NCBI GenBank assembly: GCA_009911195.1
Contig: QXWV01000002.1
Coordinates: forward strand, 62,001-126,000
Source: Lachnospiraceae bacterium
GTDB lineage: Bacteria > Bacillota > Clostridia > Lachnospirales > Lachnospiraceae
Length of the DNA stretch: 64,000 nt
Reading direction: 5' to 3'
Part shown: one piece after another, positions 61,834 through 64,000 of the stretch
Numbering within the stretch: position 1 is the stretch's first letter
How the letters are laid out: each line of letters opens with the position of its first letter
Made by a program: the position numbers and the translations under genes
The notes under the pieces: model-generated
What the model saw: only the letters and a program-made list of their open reading frames with translations
What the model was told of the DNA's origin: nothing
Database searches by the model: none

Positions 61834-62739
61834 TTAAGCGACAGGATTTCTAATTAAAATAGTAAAGGAAAACCATCCTCCACCGCTGTCCACCGCGTAT
61901 TGCCCCCCATATTTTTCCACCGTTTCCATTACGTTCCGAATGCCAAATCCATGTTCATTTGCCTCTTTCATCTTAGAGGTTACGAATTTTCCATTTTTCA
62001 GAATGGGTTTTCTTTCCATGCTGTTTTTGATTGCAATCACTATCCTCCCCTCTTCCAATACGAATTTAAATTTCACCACCTTCCCCTCACTATGGTTACA
62101 CGGGCCACGCTGGCTACAGGCTTCTATGGCATTGTCCAATAGGTTGAAGCATATGACCACAATATCTTCCTCTTCCATATGTAATCCGGATAAATCGTTG
62201 ATTTTCAGCACAAAAGACACCCCTTTATCCACCGCTTCACGGTATTTTGTATTTAAAATGGCATTTACAATCACATGATTGGTGTCAATGGCATCCCCAC
62301 TAATCTTTAAGTTGGTATCTATTTTTTCTAAATATGCGCCCAGCTTCCCGTATTGTTTAGCCGCCGCTAAAGCGCTGATTGCGGCAATCTGATTTTTATA
62401 TTCATGAGTCCTTTTTCTTTGCTTGTCCAAATGTTCGGATATGGAACGGTACATGGCCATTTCACTTTTTACCTTTTCGTTCCTTTGGCGGATACGTCTG
62501 GCCGTCTCAATCCCGTCCATTTCCCCCATACTCACATCCAGGATGATGATATCGTAGGGCAGGGCTTCGGGCTTTCCACTCTCCCCTTCTTTTCCCCCGC
62601 TAAGCATTTCCTCCCCGGAGGAATAGGAGTCTATAATACACTCATACCCCTGCCCTTCCATATATTTCTCTATCAGCTCCTTTTCCAGAAGCCTGAAATA
62701 TTCCTCATCACCGCATATTGCTATCCGCAGCACCTTCAC
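61834..62739 (-). CDS. Receiver-GHKL fusion: truncated response regulator joined to a kinase C-terminus
   Basis: 301 residues. Residues 1-88 are the first two thirds of a LytTR-type receiver (acidic CGDEEYF at 10-14, phosphoacceptor Asp68 in IIILDVSMGEMDGIETARRI), but strands 4-5 with the conserved Lys are missing and no DNA-binding domain follows. From residue 89 the chain is the cytosolic half of an AgrC/GHKL kinase: a coiled region with His112 in THEYKNQIAAISAL and HATPase_c with CFNLLDNAIEACS and HGFGIRNVMETVEKYGG. It has no membrane segment. It looks like an in-frame deletion that joined adjacent regulator and kinase genes. Confidence 0.82.
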   Translation of the reverse strand: MKVLRIAICGDEEYFRLLEKELIEKYMEGQGYECIIDSYSSGEEMLSGGKEGESGKPEALPYDIIILDVSMGEMDGIETARRIRQRNEKVKSEMAMYRSISEHLDKQRKRTHEYKNQIAAISALAAAKQYGKLGAYLEKIDTNLKISGDAIDTNHVIVNAILNTKYREAVDKGVSFVLKINDLSGLHMEEEDIVVICFNLLDNAIEACSQRGPCNHSEGKVVKFKFVLEEGRIVIAIKNSMERKPILKNGKFVTSKMKEANEHGFGIRNVMETVEKYGGQYAVDSGGGWFSFTILIRNPVA

Positions 62740-62761
62740 ATCCTCCCCCTCCCCAGAGGTT

Positions 62762-63595
62762 TTATCCGTTCCCCATCTGCCGGCCTTCCCCGTTCAAATG
62801 ATATTTTTCTTTATAAATAAGCTGGGAAACCGGTACGATTTCGTATCCCTGTTTTTCCAATCCGTCAATCAGCTTTTCAAGCGCCTGCGAAGTATATTTT
62901 GCCCCGCTATGGCATCGGATAATAGAACCATTTTGCAGATTTTTGCTCTTCAGCACATTATTGAGGATAGATTCTGTTCCATAATCTTTCCAATCCAGGG
63001 AGTCCACATCCCAAAGGATGGAATAATAGCCGCATTTGGCCGCACTGCTTACCACCTGGTTATCATAATCCCCATAAGGCGGACGGAACAGGAACATATC
63101 ATAACCGGTCAGCTCCTGCACCTTTGTATGAACCTGCTGGATTTCATCCATACATTGCTCCCCGGTCAACTGGGGCATGCTCCGGTGGCTTTCGCTCCCG
63201 TTTCCCAAGTCATGCCCGGCGTTCAAAAGGGCTTTCACATCATCCGGGTAGGCTTCCACCCATCCTCCAGTCATAAAAAACGTGGCATGGACATCATGCT
63301 TCTTTAACGTTTCCAATATTATCTCCGTATCCTCATTCCCGTCCACCGCATCAAAAGTAAGCGCCACCTGTTTTTTCTCCGTTTCCACGCTGCTGATGGG
63401 CAATAGCCGCCCGTTAACGCTGCTGCTCACGGTAATAGAGCCGGGCAGCCTCAGCATCACTCCCCGCATAATGGCCAAAGCTGCCAGAAGAAAAATAAAA
63501 GCGCTTGCCCATTTTATAATCCTTTCGCCCTTGTTCCCTTCCCCAGCCTGCTCTTCCTTCTTCTTTGGCACTATCTCTTTCCTGTATCGTTTCAT
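62762..63595 (-). CDS. Membrane-anchored polysaccharide deacetylase (NodB homology), altered metal site
   Basis: 277 residues. Cytosolic Lys/Glu-rich start, one membrane segment (about 27-47), then a NodB domain from about 75: VALTFDAVDGNEDTEIIL (Asp82), DVHATFFMTGGWVEAYPDD, FRPPYGDYDNQVVS and SILWDVDSLDWKDYG, typical of clostridial PdaB-like proteins. The second metal motif reads GNGSESHRSM: the first His of the usual HSxxH is Gly133, only His137 remains. This may abolish or alter activity. It is 22 bases before the receiver-GHKL gene in the same direction. Substrate is probably peptidoglycan or another amino-sugar polymer. Confidence 0.88.
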   Translation of the reverse strand: MKRYRKEIVPKKKEEQAGEGNKGERIIKWASAFIFLLAALAIMRGVMLRLPGSITVSSSVNGRLLPISSVETEKKQVALTFDAVDGNEDTEIILETLKKHDVHATFFMTGGWVEAYPDDVKALLNAGHDLGNGSESHRSMPQLTGEQCMDEIQQVHTKVQELTGYDMFLFRPPYGDYDNQVVSSAAKCGYYSILWDVDSLDWKDYGTESILNNVLKSKNLQNGSIIRCHSGAKYTSQALEKLIDGLEKQGYEIVPVSQLIYKEKYHLNGEGRQMGNG

Positions 63596-63665
63596 ATCTC
63601 ACAAACACCCGTTTTTGCTGTTGTAACTAATATATGACGGGTATAGTTTGTCATAGTCGAACTTC

Positions 63666-64000
63666 CTAAAAAACTTTCCCATACTTCTCTGCCAGCTTCA
63701 CCAGAAGTTTCACTATCATTTCCATTTCATCCGCACAGGCATATTCAAATCTCCCGTGGAAATTCTGCCCCCCTGTACCAAGGTTAGGGCATGGCAGCCC
63801 CATATAGGACAGCCGTGCCCCATCCGTTCCTCCCCGGATAGGCACTACTATAGGTTCAACGCCCAATTCCTCCATAACCTCTTTTGCATTGTCCACCAGG
63901 TGCATATGCTTCTCTATAATTTCCTTCATATTATAATAGGAATCCTTCATCTCTATCTCAAAGGTTTTCTCTCCATATTTCAAATTCAGCAAATCGGCAA
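63666..64000 (-). CDS. pepT: Peptidase T, C-terminal part (cut by window edge)
   Basis: The frame is open to the window end; the visible 110 residues are the C-terminus of a tripeptide aminopeptidase of the M20 family. [37 protein letters not shown] matches PepT, including the metal-ligand His in FHGRFEY. PepT is a cytosolic zinc exopeptidase that removes N-terminal residues from tripeptides. It is followed by a 70-base gap and the deacetylase. Confidence 0.93.
   Translation of the reverse strand, partial: ADLLNLKYGEKTFEIEMKDSYYNMKEIIEKHMHLVDNAKEVMEELGVEPIVVPIRGGTDGARLSYMGLPCPNLGTGGQNFHGRFEYACADEMEMIVKLLVKLAEKYGKVF

Overview
The window looks like a chromosome segment of a gut Clostridia bacterium, most likely Lachnospiraceae (Blautia/Ruminococcus-like). 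I infer this from the Firmicutes gene set (LL-diaminopimelate aminotransferase, RibU, DUF368, lipoprotein-type binding proteins, SorC/LacI/AraC regulators), AGGAGG-type ribosome sites and the moderate GC content with AT-rich intergenic DNA. I found no rRNA, tRNA, CRISPR array, integrase or transposase.

Layout. 1-456: end of a LacI-type regulator. 549-9367 (minus): sugar-acid catabolic operon, in transcription order HpcH/HpaI aldolase, SMP-30 lactonase, ribose-type permease, a fused ATPase-permease, a frameshifted binding lipoprotein, a TIM-barrel isomerase and a Fe-S aldo/keto reductase, with a divergent AraC regulator at 9622-10536. 10526-13017: YgjP-like metallohydrolase, an orphan protein, hairpin repeats and a small lipoprotein. 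13107-21305 (minus): myo-inositol operon iolC-iolE-iolG-lacI-iolD-iolB-Fe-ADH. 21769-23686 (plus): AT-rich two-gene ATPase/RloB pair of the AbiL type, a probable phage-defence system. 23760-25994 (minus): dapF and dapL. 26198-32124 (minus): two-component pair and a hybrid histidine kinase. 32426-35168 (minus): coiled-coil protein, ANTAR pseudo-receiver and glnA. 35623-36102 (plus): FMN-binding-like membrane protein. 36275-43048 (minus): six-gene housekeeping operon glycosyltransferase-hisC-DUF368-methyltransferase-hslO-nadE. 43203-44972 (plus): DUF6020-like membrane protein. 44945-47338 (minus): amino-acid ABC importer. 47628-50366 (minus): large surface protein with two different tandem repeats, one rich in His and Cys. 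50840-54753: two divergent GT-C-like membrane proteins. 54771-58405 (minus): FGGY kinase, cytosolic beta-propeller and SorC regulator. 58625-64000 (minus): xpt, two small membrane proteins, ribU under an FMN riboswitch, a receiver-GHKL fusion, a polysaccharide deacetylase with a lost metal ligand, and the end of pepT.

What stands out. Intergenic DNA carries several families of short structured repeats: a modular hairpin element (12157-12430, 35314-35380, 59297-59385), a 13-nt-loop hairpin (2774-2806, 25074-25106, 50421-50453), and two further families near 26124, 50461, 50684, 52975 and 56904. A leader motif built around GCGCAGAAATGRGG lies just upstream of the start codon of nine genes, usually at the head of an operon. 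glnA and the His/Cys surface protein share a layout of promoter, immediate terminator-like hairpin, long structured leader and this motif. The AbiL-type pair, the surface protein, the leader motif and the modular repeat are the best candidates for new biology here.
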